Shown: positions 8,063 to 16,740, counted from the first letter of the stretch. The stretch: DNA of 34,651 bases from an uncultured Prevotellaceae bacterium (GCA_946186575.1 CAMHNO010000027.1:1-34651), one strand, 5' to 3'. The notes: generated by a model not told the origin, from the sequence alone. Numbers and translations are program-made.

Positions 8063-8953
8063 TCACTGGGCAGCTTTCCAACTCCACAGGTACAGGTCGC
8101 TTGTGTTGCTGTGTTCACCACCACGGGCGTTGAAGTAGATGGTGTGCTTTGCGTCAGGCACACTAATTATGCTCTTGTAGTTGGTAACTACCAGTGCAGG
8201 ATAGGGAGTGCCTTGGTCCAGGTTCTCGCCAGTGTAGTAGGTGGGCACGATGTCGGTGCCTGTGAGCTCAAAGCCGGTGGCTGTTGCTGTCACATCAAGG
8301 TTGGGGATTGAGATTTTCTTGAGCACGGGACTTGTGGCGCCATCCACTGTGAACTGTACGTTGTAGATGAACACCTCGGCTTTCATCGTGGCGACGTCGA
8401 TCTTGTAGTTGTAGTAGAGCTGGCTGGGAGCGCGATAGTCATTGCCTTCAACACGGCTGCTTATGCTCGAGCTGCACACTATCACGTGCCACTTGTCGTT
8501 AACGGTGTATTCCAGTGAGTAAACGCCGTTAGCCTTGTCGATGTAGCCGTTCACATCGGTGAGGGTGTAGTTGGTGTTCTCCTCATCGGTGCCTGGTTTC
8601 AGGAATTTGACTTTCGACGAGTGGAACTTTACATAGTAGTCGTTAAGCTCATTGGTCTTCATTTCTTCCATTTCAAATGAAACGCCAAAGGGCATGTGAG
8701 AATCGAATTTCACGCCATTGGCCACAACTTTGATTGTGGCTTCTCGCATGTCGCGGTACTCGATGTTGAAAGTGTAATTGGCCTTCTCAATGTAGTTCAC
8801 AGCGCCGCTTTCAATGATGATAGTGCTGCTGATGAGGTTCTGGGCCTGGATGGTCTCGTTGGTGACAACTGGAGCATAGGGCTCATCGTCGCCACATGAA
8901 CTGAATGGCAAAACCATTGCCACAAGCGAAAGTGATAATAAGAATTTCTTCAT
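8063..8953 (-). CDS. Surface lipoprotein A, calycin-like, paired with the TonB receptor
   Basis: This 296-residue lipoprotein has a signal peptide from the ATG at 8953 (MKKFLLSLSLVAMVLPFSSC), with the lipobox Cys at residue 20 and an acidic GDDE right after it, fitting surface export. The mature protein is beta-rich and shows two successive segments, about residues 30-185 and 185-296, that may each be a calycin-like barrel. It starts 51 bases after the TonB receptor stop, so the two are probably co-transcribed. The second half is clearly related to that of lipoprotein B next door. By analogy with TonB receptor and lipoprotein pairs in this phylum, a ligand-capture role is likely; the ligand cannot be named. 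Confidence 0.82.
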   Translation of the reverse strand: MKKFLLSLSLVAMVLPFSSCGDDEPYAPVVTNETIQAQNLISSTIIIESGAVNYIEKANYTFNIEYRDMREATIKVVANGVKFDSHMPFGVSFEMEEMKTNELNDYYVKFHSSKVKFLKPGTDEENTNYTLTDVNGYIDKANGVYSLEYTVNDKWHVIVCSSSISSRVEGNDYRAPSQLYYNYKIDVATMKAEVFIYNVQFTVDGATSPVLKKISIPNLDVTATATGFELTGTDIVPTYYTGENLDQGTPYPALVVTNYKSIISVPDAKHTIYFNARGGEHSNTSDLYLWSWKAAQ

Positions 8954-9004
8954 TTTGATTTTGTTTATCATTTGTTCTTTAATTTTTTGTTGTCTTGCCG
9001 TTAT

Positions 9005-11251
9005 CTAAATTTCCACCCTCAATGTTGCTCCAAGCATGCGGCTGCGACCACGTTGCAGGAACTCGTGGCTGATTGACACGAAATAGAACGTGTGATAGCT
9101 TGTGCCGGTGAGGTTGCGGCCCCACAGCTGCAGCGAGTAGTGCTTGCCGGCGAGGGTGAGGCTGGCCCCCAGTAGGGCATAGAAGGGCTGGCGCTGAGTG
9201 TTGGCCTCGTTCCAATAGATGGCGCCAGTGCCTTTCACGTTAGCATCAAGGGTGATGCTCTGTGCCCAGTCGCTGCCATTGTTTATGTTATAGGTGTAGA
9301 ACGCTTGTGCCCATAGTGTGTGTTGAGGGCAGTAGGGCACGTGCTTGTCGCGGTAGTCGGCCTTGCCATCGTTGTATCGCACAAAGCGTGCATCGCAATA
9401 GCCATAGCTCAGGTTCATGCCGCAGTTGTCGTTAAAGTCTACACTCAGACTGGCCTCGGCGCCCAGGCTGCGTGTCTTGCCGGCGTTGGTCATGATGCGA
9501 CCAGTGGTGGTGCCGTCGGGGAAGATGGTCATCTGGCGGTCGTGGCAGTCGATGTAGAACAGTGCCGCGTCGGCTCGCACACGGCGATTGTTGCTCTCGA
9601 AATGACCGCCCAGCTCATAGTTCCACGCCACCTCGGGCCGGTAGCCCACGATGTGGTTGATGTCGTAGGCAGCGCCTATGCCCAGAATGCCCATCAAGCG
9701 CTGCTGCAGCACGTCGCTGAACATCTGTGTGTTGAAGCCTCCTGCCTTGTAACCCTTGCTCACGCTGGCATAGATGCTGCCTTGCCATGCGGTGGGCAGG
9801 TGATAAGTTAAGCTGAACTTGGGCAGCAGCTGCACGAAGTGCTTGCTCAGTGAGCCGCCGTCGTCGATGTCGATGTTGTTATCTTGATACACAGCTCCAG
9901 TAGCGGTTTCTATCACTTGGTAGCCTGTGTGGGTCTCACTATGGTAGTTGAGCTTGCTATGCTCATAGTCGAGTCGCAACCCGACGGTGAAAGTGAAGCG
10001 CTTCCAGTCATAGCTCGACTGGTGGTAAATGGCTGCGCCCCACGAGGGATTGGTAAACTCACTGCCCAGCTCAAAGCTGAGCTCGTTCCACACCACAGGA
10101 TAGTAGGGGTTCAACTCGTTGATGTGATCCTCGATGAGGAGCTTGATGCCAGTGTCCTTGAAGGTCACAGGCGCGTCCATGTGGTAGCGGCGGTAGAAGC
10201 CAAAGGCTCCTGCAAGCCACTTGTAGGCTCGGCTGTCGTCGCTGCGTGCCACCACATCTTGCGTGAGTGCGTGTTCGCGCCGCGCCTGGGTGAGGGTGAA
10301 GTAGGGCAGTGGTGTGAAGTCCTGGTCGAGGGTCATGTTGTCGTTGATGTACTGGTAGCTGGTGATGCTCGACAGTGTCCAGTGCTCAAAGTGCTTGCTC
10401 ACCGTGAGGCCGTCCATCACGCTGGTGCGGCGGTAAAAGCAAGTGTCGTTATAGGCAATGCGTCCAGTTTCAACCCACTCGTAGGGGTAGCCTCCCTGAC
10501 GGCTTAGCGATGCGCTCAGTGTGTTGCTCACTGTGAGCGATGACGATGGTTGCCACACGAGCTTGAGGCGTGCCAAGCCTTGGCGTTCCCAGTCGCATTT
10601 CTTGCCATTATATTCGTTGGTGTACTCCCCTTGAGTGCTTGTGTAATAAATTCCGCCCGAGATGCCCAGTTTGTCATTGAGTCTTGCATAATGGCTTGCA
10701 CCCAGCTTCAGGCTCATGTGCGACGCCATCTCGGCAATGAAGCGTGTGCCCTGCCACTGCATTGGCGAGAGGGTGTAGATGTTTATCAGTCCTCCCATAG
10801 TGTTGCGGCCATAGAGGGTGCTCTGCGGGCCGCGCAGCATCTCCACGCGGGCAATGTCGGCTATGTCAAAGTCGTAGTTCTCCTTGCACATCACAGGCAC
10901 GTTGTCGATGTTCAGACCCACCGATGGCTGGTCGATGCGGGCGCCCAGGCCTCGCACATATATCGTACTGGTCATGCGGCTGCCGTAGTCGGGCAGAAAG
11001 AAGTTGGGCACCATGTCGCTCACGTTGCGCACTGTGACAACTCCCTGTTGCTCAATTTCCTGTCGTCCAAGCACTGTGGCTGCAGTGGCGAGGTCGACCT
11101 TAGCCCCCTGCTTGATGGCCGTTACGCTCACACCGTCGAGCACAATGCTGGTGTCGGGCAGAGTGTCGGGCACCAAGTCTGGTTCTTCGGTTGCATTAGC
11201 AGTCACAGCCACGCAAGCAATTACAGTTAATATGTAGGTGCGTAATTTCAC
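9005..11251 (-). CDS. TonB-dependent outer-membrane receptor
   Basis: This is an outer-membrane receptor that takes up a small ligand using TonB energy. After a signal peptide (KLRTYILTVIACVAVTANA) comes a possible TonB-box-like segment (VLDGVSVTAIK), then the plug domain, about residues 45-160, with IYVRGLGARIDQPSVGLNID and RVEMLRGPQSTLYGRNTMGG, then a 22-strand barrel. There is no N-terminal carboxypeptidase-regulatory domain, so it is not SusC-like; siderophore, haem, vitamin or similar cargo is more likely. Start choice: GTG at 11251 gives a textbook signal peptide and 748 residues. An ATG at 11269 is in frame but overlaps or precedes a strong TACCTTTG promoter element (11257-11264), so it would probably not be in the transcript. 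Two related lipoprotein genes follow. Confidence 0.92.
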   Translation of the reverse strand: MKLRTYILTVIACVAVTANATEEPDLVPDTLPDTSIVLDGVSVTAIKQGAKVDLATAATVLGRQEIEQQGVVTVRNVSDMVPNFFLPDYGSRMTSTIYVRGLGARIDQPSVGLNIDNVPVMCKENYDFDIADIARVEMLRGPQSTLYGRNTMGGLINIYTLSPMQWQGTRFIAEMASHMSLKLGASHYARLNDKLGISGGIYYTSTQGEYTNEYNGKKCDWERQGLARLKLVWQPSSSLTVSNTLSASLSRQGGYPYEWVETGRIAYNDTCFYRRTSVMDGLTVSKHFEHWTLSSITSYQYINDNMTLDQDFTPLPYFTLTQARREHALTQDVVARSDDSRAYKWLAGAFGFYRRYHMDAPVTFKDTGIKLLIEDHINELNPYYPVVWNELSFELGSEFTNPSWGAAIYHQSSYDWKRFTFTVGLRLDYEHSKLNYHSETHTGYQVIETATGAVYQDNNIDIDDGGSLSKHFVQLLPKFSLTYHLPTAWQGSIYASVSKGYKAGGFNTQMFSDVLQQRLMGILGIGAAYDINHIVGYRPEVAWNYELGGHFESNNRRVRADAALFYIDCHDRQMTIFPDGTTTGRIMTNAGKTRSLGAEASLSVDFNDNCGMNLSYGYCDARFVRYNDGKADYRDKHVPYCPQHTLWAQAFYTYNINNGSDWAQSITLDANVKGTGAIYWNEANTQRQPFYALLGASLTLAGKHYSLQLWGRNLTGTSYHTFYFVSISHEFLQRGRSRMLGATLRVEI

Positions 11252-11256
11252 GGGTG

Positions 11257-11288
11257 CAAAGGTAGGCATTTCGCCGCAAACCAGCAAT
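11257..11288 (-). promoter_or_regulatory. Promoter of the TonB receptor, overlapping the apparent gene start
   Basis: TACCTTTG (11264 to 11257, minus strand) with ATTG 20 bases upstream (11288-11285) matches the Bacteroidetes promoter. The -7 element lies inside the reading frame if translation began at the ATG at 11269. The expected transcription start at about 11250-11253 coincides with the GTG at 11251. Confidence 0.6.
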
Positions 11289-11321
11289 CACAACAAGTAG
11301 TGATTAAATGATGACCCACTC

Positions 11322-11459
11322 AAATTTGGGATTTCCGGCAAAAACCGTAAAAAAGATTTTGGGATTTCCGGCAAAAACAGCGAAAAAGATTTTGGGATTT
11401 CCGACAAAAACTGCGAAAAAGATTTTGGGATTTCCGACAAAAACTGCGAAAAAGATTTT
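11322..11459. repeat. 33-bp tandem repeat, four units
   Basis: Four consecutive units with exact 33-base period (GGG anchors at 11328, 11361, 11394 and 11427) plus a partial fifth fill the gap between the TonB receptor start and the recG stop. The unit core is GGGATTTCCGACAAAAACTG. The first two units differ at a few positions and the last two are almost identical. The period is a multiple of three and all six frames stay open across the array. On the plus strand an ATG at 11311 opens a 51-codon frame (stop 11464-11466) with the 11-residue unit ILGFPTKTAKK; no promoter or ribosome site was recognised, so it is not called as a gene. Confidence 0.9.
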
Positions 11460-11472
11460 ATTTTAGTGGCAA

Positions 11473-13569
11473 TTAAGAAATCATGCCCCAGTTGCTCTCG
11501 CGGGCGAAGAGGAAGCGCATGGTGCGCTGCAGTAGCTGGCCGTCGGGCGAGGCCAGGTCGAAGTCTTCGTCGAGGATGCGTTGGGCCTCGTTGCGAGCGG
11601 CTTGCAGCGCAGGGCCATCGCTGGCAAGGTTGGCGATGCGCAGGTTGAATGCCACGCCGCTCTGCTGCGTGCCTTCCATGTCGCCTGGTCCGCGCAGTTT
11701 CATGTCCTCCTCGGCAAGGATGAAGCCGTCGTTGGTCTGCGTCATTACCTCTAAGCGGTGGCGTGTCTCCTTTGTGACCTTGTATTTCGACATGAGTATG
11801 CAGTAGCTCTGGTCGGCTCCGCGCCCCACACGTCCGCGCAGCTGGTGCAGCTGCGAGAGGCCGAATCGCTCGGCGTTCTCAATCACCATGACGCTGGCGT
11901 TGGGCACATTCACACCCACCTCAATCACTGTGGTCGACACCAGAATGTGTGCCTGCCCACTGGCAAAGAGCCCCATCTGGTAATCCTTCTCGCTAGGCTT
12001 CATGCGGCCGTGAACATAGGCCACGCGGTAGCTCGGGAAGTTCTCGCGTATTATCTCATAGCCCTCTTCGAGCGCTCGCAGGTCGAGTTTCTCATTCTCC
12101 TCGATGAGAGGATACACGATGTAGCACTGGCGGCCCTTCTTTAGCTCCTGGCCAATGAAGTGGTAGACCGCCATGTGGTTGTTCTCGTAGCGCAGCACTG
12201 TGGTCACGGGCTTGCGGCCTGGTGGCAACTCGTCGATCACGCTCACGTCGAGGTCGCCATACACAGTCATTGCCAGCGTGCGTGGAATGGGGGTTGCCGT
12301 CATCACCAGCACATGGGGTGGGGTGGTGTTTTTGCGCCACAGCTTGGCACGCTGCGCCACGCCGAAGCGGTGCTGCTCGTCGATGATTGCAAGACCTAAG
12401 TTCTTGAATTGCACGGTGTCCTCGATAAGGGCATGAGTGCCAATGAGGATGTTTAGCTCTCCGCTCATGAGCTGCTCGTGGATGGCGTCGCGCTGCTTCT
12501 TGCGAGTGGAGCCGGTGAGCAGTGCGGCTTTCAGCCCCACAGCACTTGCCATCTCGCCAATGCTCTCATAGTGCTGTGTGGCGAGAATCTCGGTGGGTGC
12601 CATGATGCAAGCCTGGAAGCCGTTGTCGGCAGCCAGAAGCATGGTCATGAACGCCACAATGGTCTTGCCGCTGCCCACGTCGCCCTGCAGCAGGCGGTTC
12701 ATCTGGCGTCCGCTGCCCATGTCGTGTCGCATCTCCTTGATGACTCGTTTTTGGGCTCCAGTGAGCGGAAATTTCAAGTAGTTCTTGTAGAATGAGTTGA
12801 AGTGGTCGCCCACGTGTGCAAACACATGTCCTGGCACCTTGGCGTTGCGGCCCTTGATGTACTTGAGGATGTTCATCTGCAAGAAAAACAGCTCCTCAAA
12901 TTTCAGCCGCCGCTGTGCTTGCTGCAGCTGCTGTATGCTCTGTGGCTGGTGAATGCACGCAAGCGCCTCTCTTAAAGGCATGAACTTATATTTCTCGATG
13001 ATGCTTTGTGGCAAAGTCTCGCCTATGCCACGCACGGCGGGAGTCTCGAGAAGCGATGCCACTATCTTCTGCATGGCGCGGGTGGTGAACGAGCGGTTGT
13101 GCATCTTCTCGGTGAGATTGTACACACCCACCAGACCACGGTTCATGGCCTCGGGCTTGTAAGGGTCTACCTCGGGGTGAGCCATGTTGTAGTGTCCCTT
13201 GTAGATGGTGGGTTTGCCAAAGAGGATGTATTCCACACCCGTGTGATAGCTTTCCATAATCGACTTCACGCGGTTGAACCACACCACCTCGATGGTGCCA
13301 GTGCCGTCGGTGAACAGTGCGTTGAGCCGGCGCCTTGCCCCCTCGCCCTGTGGTGTGAACGAGATGAAGCGGCCACGCAGCTGGATATAGGGCATCTCGC
13401 CCTGCAACTCGCTTATCTTGTGAATGGTGCTGCGGTCGATGTAGCGGAACGGGAAGTAGTAGAGCAAGTCGTAAAACGAGTGAATGTCAAGCTCTTTGCC
13501 CAGCAGCTCGGCGCGCTTAGGTCCCACGCCTGGCACATATTTTATGTCTTGTTTAGCAAGCCTTTCCAT
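11473..13569 (-). CDS. recG: ATP-dependent DNA helicase RecG
   Basis: RecG remodels stalled replication forks and branch-migrates Holliday junctions. The 698-residue protein has the N-terminal wedge/OB domain (about residues 50-150) and a complete superfamily 2 helicase core. Walker A is GDVGSGKT at about 296-303, the DEQH box at 397-400, then TATPIPRTLAM, and motif VI in the segment QLHQLRGRVGRG. Start: the ATG at 13569 gives the family N terminus MERLAKQDIKYVPGVGPKRA; an in-frame ATG lies seven codons upstream. The gene overlaps the 3' end of ispD by 17 bases, so the two are co-transcribed and perhaps translationally coupled. No clear intrinsic terminator follows; the 33-bp tandem repeat begins directly after its stop. 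Confidence 0.96.
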   Translation of the reverse strand: MERLAKQDIKYVPGVGPKRAELLGKELDIHSFYDLLYYFPFRYIDRSTIHKISELQGEMPYIQLRGRFISFTPQGEGARRRLNALFTDGTGTIEVVWFNRVKSIMESYHTGVEYILFGKPTIYKGHYNMAHPEVDPYKPEAMNRGLVGVYNLTEKMHNRSFTTRAMQKIVASLLETPAVRGIGETLPQSIIEKYKFMPLREALACIHQPQSIQQLQQAQRRLKFEELFFLQMNILKYIKGRNAKVPGHVFAHVGDHFNSFYKNYLKFPLTGAQKRVIKEMRHDMGSGRQMNRLLQGDVGSGKTIVAFMTMLLAADNGFQACIMAPTEILATQHYESIGEMASAVGLKAALLTGSTRKKQRDAIHEQLMSGELNILIGTHALIEDTVQFKNLGLAIIDEQHRFGVAQRAKLWRKNTTPPHVLVMTATPIPRTLAMTVYGDLDVSVIDELPPGRKPVTTVLRYENNHMAVYHFIGQELKKGRQCYIVYPLIEENEKLDLRALEEGYEIIRENFPSYRVAYVHGRMKPSEKDYQMGLFASGQAHILVSTTVIEVGVNVPNASVMVIENAERFGLSQLHQLRGRVGRGADQSYCILMSKYKVTKETRHRLEVMTQTNDGFILAEEDMKLRGPGDMEGTQQSGVAFNLRIANLASDGPALQAARNEAQRILDEDFDLASPDGQLLQRTMRFLFARESNWGMIS

Positions 13570-14251
13570 CGGCAATGAGTTGAGAAGCAATTGTCATGTC
13601 GAGAGGGGTGGTAATCTTGATGTTGGTGACTTCGCCATCGACGAGCGTCACTTGGTGCCCTGAAGCCTCGGCCACGCTGGCGTCGTCGGTGAAAAGGGGC
13701 GATTCACTCACGTCGTAGGCTCCCTTGAGGAGCTCGGCGCGGAACGTCTGCGGTGTCTGCACCGCTCGTAGCGACGAACGCAACAGCTGGCGCGACGTGC
13801 CGTCGTCCATAACCTGGCGAATAGAGTCGCTGGGGTTGACTACAGGTATGGCGCTGCCGCATTGCCGGGCTGTGTGGTAGCAGCGGTCAATCAGCTCCAC
13901 GCTCACCAGTGGGCGCACGCCATCGTGCACCGCCACCAGGTCGCCGTCGGCAAGATTCTCAATGGCTGTAATGCCGTTTCTCACCGACTCAAAACGCGTG
14001 TTGCCACCTGTGGCAATGGTGTGTGTGACTGCAAAGTTGGAGTTCTTGCACATGTCAATCCACAACTGCTGATGCTCGGCAGGTAGCACCACCACAATTG
14101 ACGCCCCAGCTTGATGAAACTTCTCGATGGTGCGCATTAGCACCGGCTTGCCATCGAGCGTGAGGAACTGCTTGGGCATCACACTACCAAAACGCTTTCC
14201 GCTGCCTCCGGCCACTATTATTGCATGTAGCTTACTGTTGTTCTCGCTCAT
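13553..14251 (-). CDS. ispD: 2-C-methyl-D-erythritol 4-phosphate cytidylyltransferase
   Basis: IspD makes CDP-methylerythritol from MEP and CTP in the non-mevalonate isoprenoid pathway. The 232-residue protein shows the nucleotide-binding loop VAGGSGKRFGSVMPKQF at about residues 13-29, VHDGVRPLVS at 108-117, the TPQTF motif at 166-170, TDDASVAE at 188-195 and the C-terminal NIKITTP segment. The ATG at 14251 is chosen because the -7 element TAATTTTG at 14281-14274 puts the transcript start near 14268; ATGs at 14257 and 14272 are also in frame, the last of these upstream of the predicted transcript start. The end overlaps recG by 17 bases. Confidence 0.95.
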   Translation of the reverse strand: MSENNSKLHAIIVAGGSGKRFGSVMPKQFLTLDGKPVLMRTIEKFHQAGASIVVVLPAEHQQLWIDMCKNSNFAVTHTIATGGNTRFESVRNGITAIENLADGDLVAVHDGVRPLVSVELIDRCYHTARQCGSAIPVVNPSDSIRQVMDDGTSRQLLRSSLRAVQTPQTFRAELLKGAYDVSESPLFTDDASVAEASGHQVTLVDGEVTNIKITTPLDMTIASQLIADGKAC

Positions 14252-14273
14252 AGTCATGAAGTCATTAATCATG

Positions 14274-14305
14274 CAAAATTAGCAAGAAAAACACGCTTTG
14301 GCAAA
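14274..14305 (-). promoter_or_regulatory. ispD-recG promoter
   Basis: TTTG (14305-14302) and TAATTTTG (14281-14274), separated by 20 bases on the minus strand, form a consensus Bacteroidetes promoter. The predicted leader before the ATG at 14251 is only about 15-18 bases. Confidence 0.7.
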
Positions 14306-14378
14306 TTTCTCTTTTGTTTTCTCATTTCAGCCGAAGAGATTTGTGAAGATATGTGTTTAAAAACACCTTGATTTGTTT

Positions 14379-14408
14379 CTTGCTTGTTGGTGAAAATGCT
14401 TACCTTTG
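14379..14408 (+). promoter_or_regulatory. Promoter of the secreted adhesin-like gene
   Basis: TACCTTTG at 14401-14408 is a good -7 element. CTTG 18 bases upstream (14379-14382) is a weak -33 box. The leader to the ATG at 14448 would be about 34 bases. This promoter is divergent from the ispD promoter. Confidence 0.55.
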
Positions 14409-14447
14409 CCGGCTGAAAAGAAAATTTACTAAAAATACACATTTTTC

Positions 14448-16574
14448 ATGAAAACAACTAAGACATTGATTTTTGCGCTTGTGGTGATGATGGGTTGCCT
14501 TGTGGCGCAAGCGAGAGACTATTCTCCCAAATTCCTGTGTGGAGTGGTCAAGGCCGACTCCTGGACTATGAACAATAACAAAGAAGGCATCTACGAGCTG
14601 GACCTCGCAACTGCCAGCCTCACCAAGCTCACTGAGGGGCAGGACGTTTATCAAGCTCCGCTGGGTGGAGCCGTTTATGAGGATGGCTTGATGAAGGGCA
14701 TCCACTTCAAGACCGTGTGGGACGACTTTGACCAGACCAACACTTACCTGCTCTACCATGTGCAATATGACATGGAGACCTGGCAGCGCGTCAAGGCCGT
14801 GACCTTAGGCGACATGGACCGCAACTACATCTCGAGCTGCGGAATGGCCCACAATCCGGTCAACGGCAAGAACTATGGCATCTTCTACAACTTCAACATG
14901 AGCTGGCAGGTGGTCAATCGCAAGCTCGCCGAGATTGACTTCTCGACCAACACTCCCACCCGCACCATCCTGGGCAACTCGTCGATACCCATGGCAGCCA
15001 TCGCCTGCAACGACCAGGGCATTCTTTACGGAGTGGGCGAAGACGGCTGGCTCTATGCCATCAGCACCGCCAATGTGGGCAGCGGCAGCGAGATTGAAGT
15101 AATGCCTCTGGGCGACTTAGGCATTGACAATATCTCGACCAATCCCAGCACTATGACTTTCGACAAGCGCACCGGCAAGTTCTATTGGGCTGTGGTGCTT
15201 AACGACCAGAAGTGCTACCTCTATGAGATTAATCCAACTATCGGTTCGGTTGCTGCCACTCAGCTCATGCAGACCCCCGACAATGCCTGGCTCGTGAACC
15301 TCTACGTCGAGGAGCCCAAGGCCGAGGACGACGCTCCCGCAGCCGTGAGCAACCTGGCAGCCGCCTTCGAGGGTGCCTCCACCACAGGAACAATATCGTT
15401 CACAGCTCCCACCACCACCTATGCCGGCGATCCACTCGCTGGCACTCTCAACTATGTGATCACAGCTGACGGTGAGCAGGTTGCCACCGGCACCGTTGAG
15501 GCAGGAGCCGATGCAGCGGCTCAAGTAACCCTGCCCATGGGCAATGTTGAGGTGATTGTTGTTGTGTCGAATGAGGCTGGCAACAGCCCTGAGGCAAAGC
15601 TCAAACTCTACGTTGGCGCCGAGACCCCTCTGGCTCCTACCGATGTGATGTTTGACTACGACTACGACACCAAGCAGAGCGTCGTCACTTGGACTGCCCC
15701 CACCATGGGCATCCACGACATTGAGCTTGATGCCGAGGCGCTCACCTACAACGTTTATCGCTTGCCAGGCGATGTGCTCGTTGCCGAGGGCATTGCCCAG
15801 ACCGCTTTCGACGAGGACTTCGACCCCGCAACCCTCGCTCCCTATCAATATAAGGTAGAAGCCGTTCACCACACCGTCAAGGGTGCTGCCGCCGAGTCGA
15901 ACAAGGCCGTTGTTGGTCCTGCCCTCGATGTGCCTTACACCAACAACTTCAACACCGCAGCAAGCTTCAACCTGCTCACTGTGCTCGACAACAATCACGA
16001 CGGTACAGTGTGGAAATGGTCGAGCTCTTACTCTGGTGGCGGTCGTGCATCGTTCTACAACTCTAAGACCGTTGACGCCGACGATTGGTTGCTCTCGCCC
16101 CCTATCAACCTCAAGCGTGGTGCTACCTACAAAATAGAGTTTGATGCTAACACTGCCGTTTCCAACGATGTTGACTACATGGACGTAGCCTATGGTAAGG
16201 GCATGCAGGTCGGCAACTACGAGAAGATTTTCGACCACATCATCCTCAACACACCTGTGACCAGCAGCTATAGCAACGATGCCATTGTTCCTGCCCAAAG
16301 CGGTGTCTATTACTTTGGCTTCCACTGCACAAGCGTGGCTGGCTATGGCTGGCTGCTGCTGCACAACTTCTCGATAAAGATGGTGAAGGACGCTCCAGCA
16401 ATTGTGGGTGACGTGAATTGCGACGGCGAAGTGACTGCTACCGACATCACTTGCCTCTACAACTACCTGCTCAACGACGACATGACCTATGCTGCTACGA
16501 GCGATGTTGACGGCGACGGCACCGTCACCAGCAACGACATCACCGTGGTCTACAACATCTTGCTCAACGACTAA
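14448..16574 (+). CDS. Secreted multidomain protein with cleaved-adhesin-like and dockerin-like domains
   Basis: This 708-residue protein has a signal peptide (about residues 1-22, ending LVAQA). Residues 24-290 are beta-rich with repeated blade-like segments (YGIFYNF, GILYGVGEDGWLYAI, KFYWAVV), suggesting a beta-propeller. Two fibronectin-III-like domains follow (about 295-390 and 395-490). Residues 493-647 match the cleaved-adhesin/choice-of-anchor J pattern, with DDWLLSPPINLKRGATYKIE. The C terminus (653-708) holds two EF-hand-like dockerin repeats, DVNCDGEVTATD and DVDGDGTVTSND, each followed by a helix ending in LLND. Such tails are frequent on secreted Bacteroidales proteins; no cohesin partner is in the window. 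Its own promoter precedes it and a hairpin follows. The function is probably extracellular binding; the ligand is unknown. Confidence 0.85.
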   Translation: MKTTKTLIFALVVMMGCLVAQARDYSPKFLCGVVKADSWTMNNNKEGIYELDLATASLTKLTEGQDVYQAPLGGAVYEDGLMKGIHFKTVWDDFDQTNTYLLYHVQYDMETWQRVKAVTLGDMDRNYISSCGMAHNPVNGKNYGIFYNFNMSWQVVNRKLAEIDFSTNTPTRTILGNSSIPMAAIACNDQGILYGVGEDGWLYAISTANVGSGSEIEVMPLGDLGIDNISTNPSTMTFDKRTGKFYWAVVLNDQKCYLYEINPTIGSVAATQLMQTPDNAWLVNLYVEEPKAEDDAPAAVSNLAAAFEGASTTGTISFTAPTTTYAGDPLAGTLNYVITADGEQVATGTVEAGADAAAQVTLPMGNVEVIVVVSNEAGNSPEAKLKLYVGAETPLAPTDVMFDYDYDTKQSVVTWTAPTMGIHDIELDAEALTYNVYRLPGDVLVAEGIAQTAFDEDFDPATLAPYQYKVEAVHHTVKGAAAESNKAVVGPALDVPYTNNFNTAASFNLLTVLDNNHDGTVWKWSSSYSGGGRASFYNSKTVDADDWLLSPPINLKRGATYKIEFDANTAVSNDVDYMDVAYGKGMQVGNYEKIFDHIILNTPVTSSYSNDAIVPAQSGVYYFGFHCTSVAGYGWLLLHNFSIKMVKDAPAIVGDVNCDGEVTATDITCLYNYLLNDDMTYAATSDVDGDGTVTSNDITVVYNILLND

Positions 16575-16597
16575 ATACTTTTATTCCTTAATCATTG

Positions 16598-16633
16598 CAA
16601 TTGCGCTCCGTGGCAGCTCATGGAGCGCAATTG
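16598..16633 (+). terminator. Hairpin after the secreted adhesin-like gene
   Basis: A perfect 12-bp stem (CAATTGCGCTCC with GGAGCGCAATTG) around a 12-base loop begins 24 bases past the stop codon. The following TTGTGCTTGTG is not a proper T run, so termination may be partial, or the hairpin may protect the 3' end. Confidence 0.55.
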
Positions 16634-16708
16634 TTGTGCTTGTGCGCCGCGTCATTTAGTTGGTTAAGGTGGTGAAAAATCTTCAAAGTTTATGTTGCTA
16701 ACATTCAA

Positions 16709-16740
16709 TTTGGATAATTGGGGAAAAATGACTACCTTTG
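16709..16740 (+). promoter_or_regulatory. pnp promoter
   Basis: TTTG at 16709-16712 and TACCTTTG at 16733-16740 with a 20-base spacer match the Bacteroidetes consensus. The leader to the ATG at 16774 is about 28 bases and A+T-rich. Confidence 0.75.

Noticed and set aside
11322-11459. The 33-bp repeat array as a CRISPR
   Set aside because: Units are contiguous without unique spacers and no cas gene is in the window; it is a simple tandem repeat.
15117-16364. 415-codon minus-strand frame opposite the secreted adhesin-like gene
   Set aside because: It overlaps a well-supported multidomain gene and has no recognisable features.
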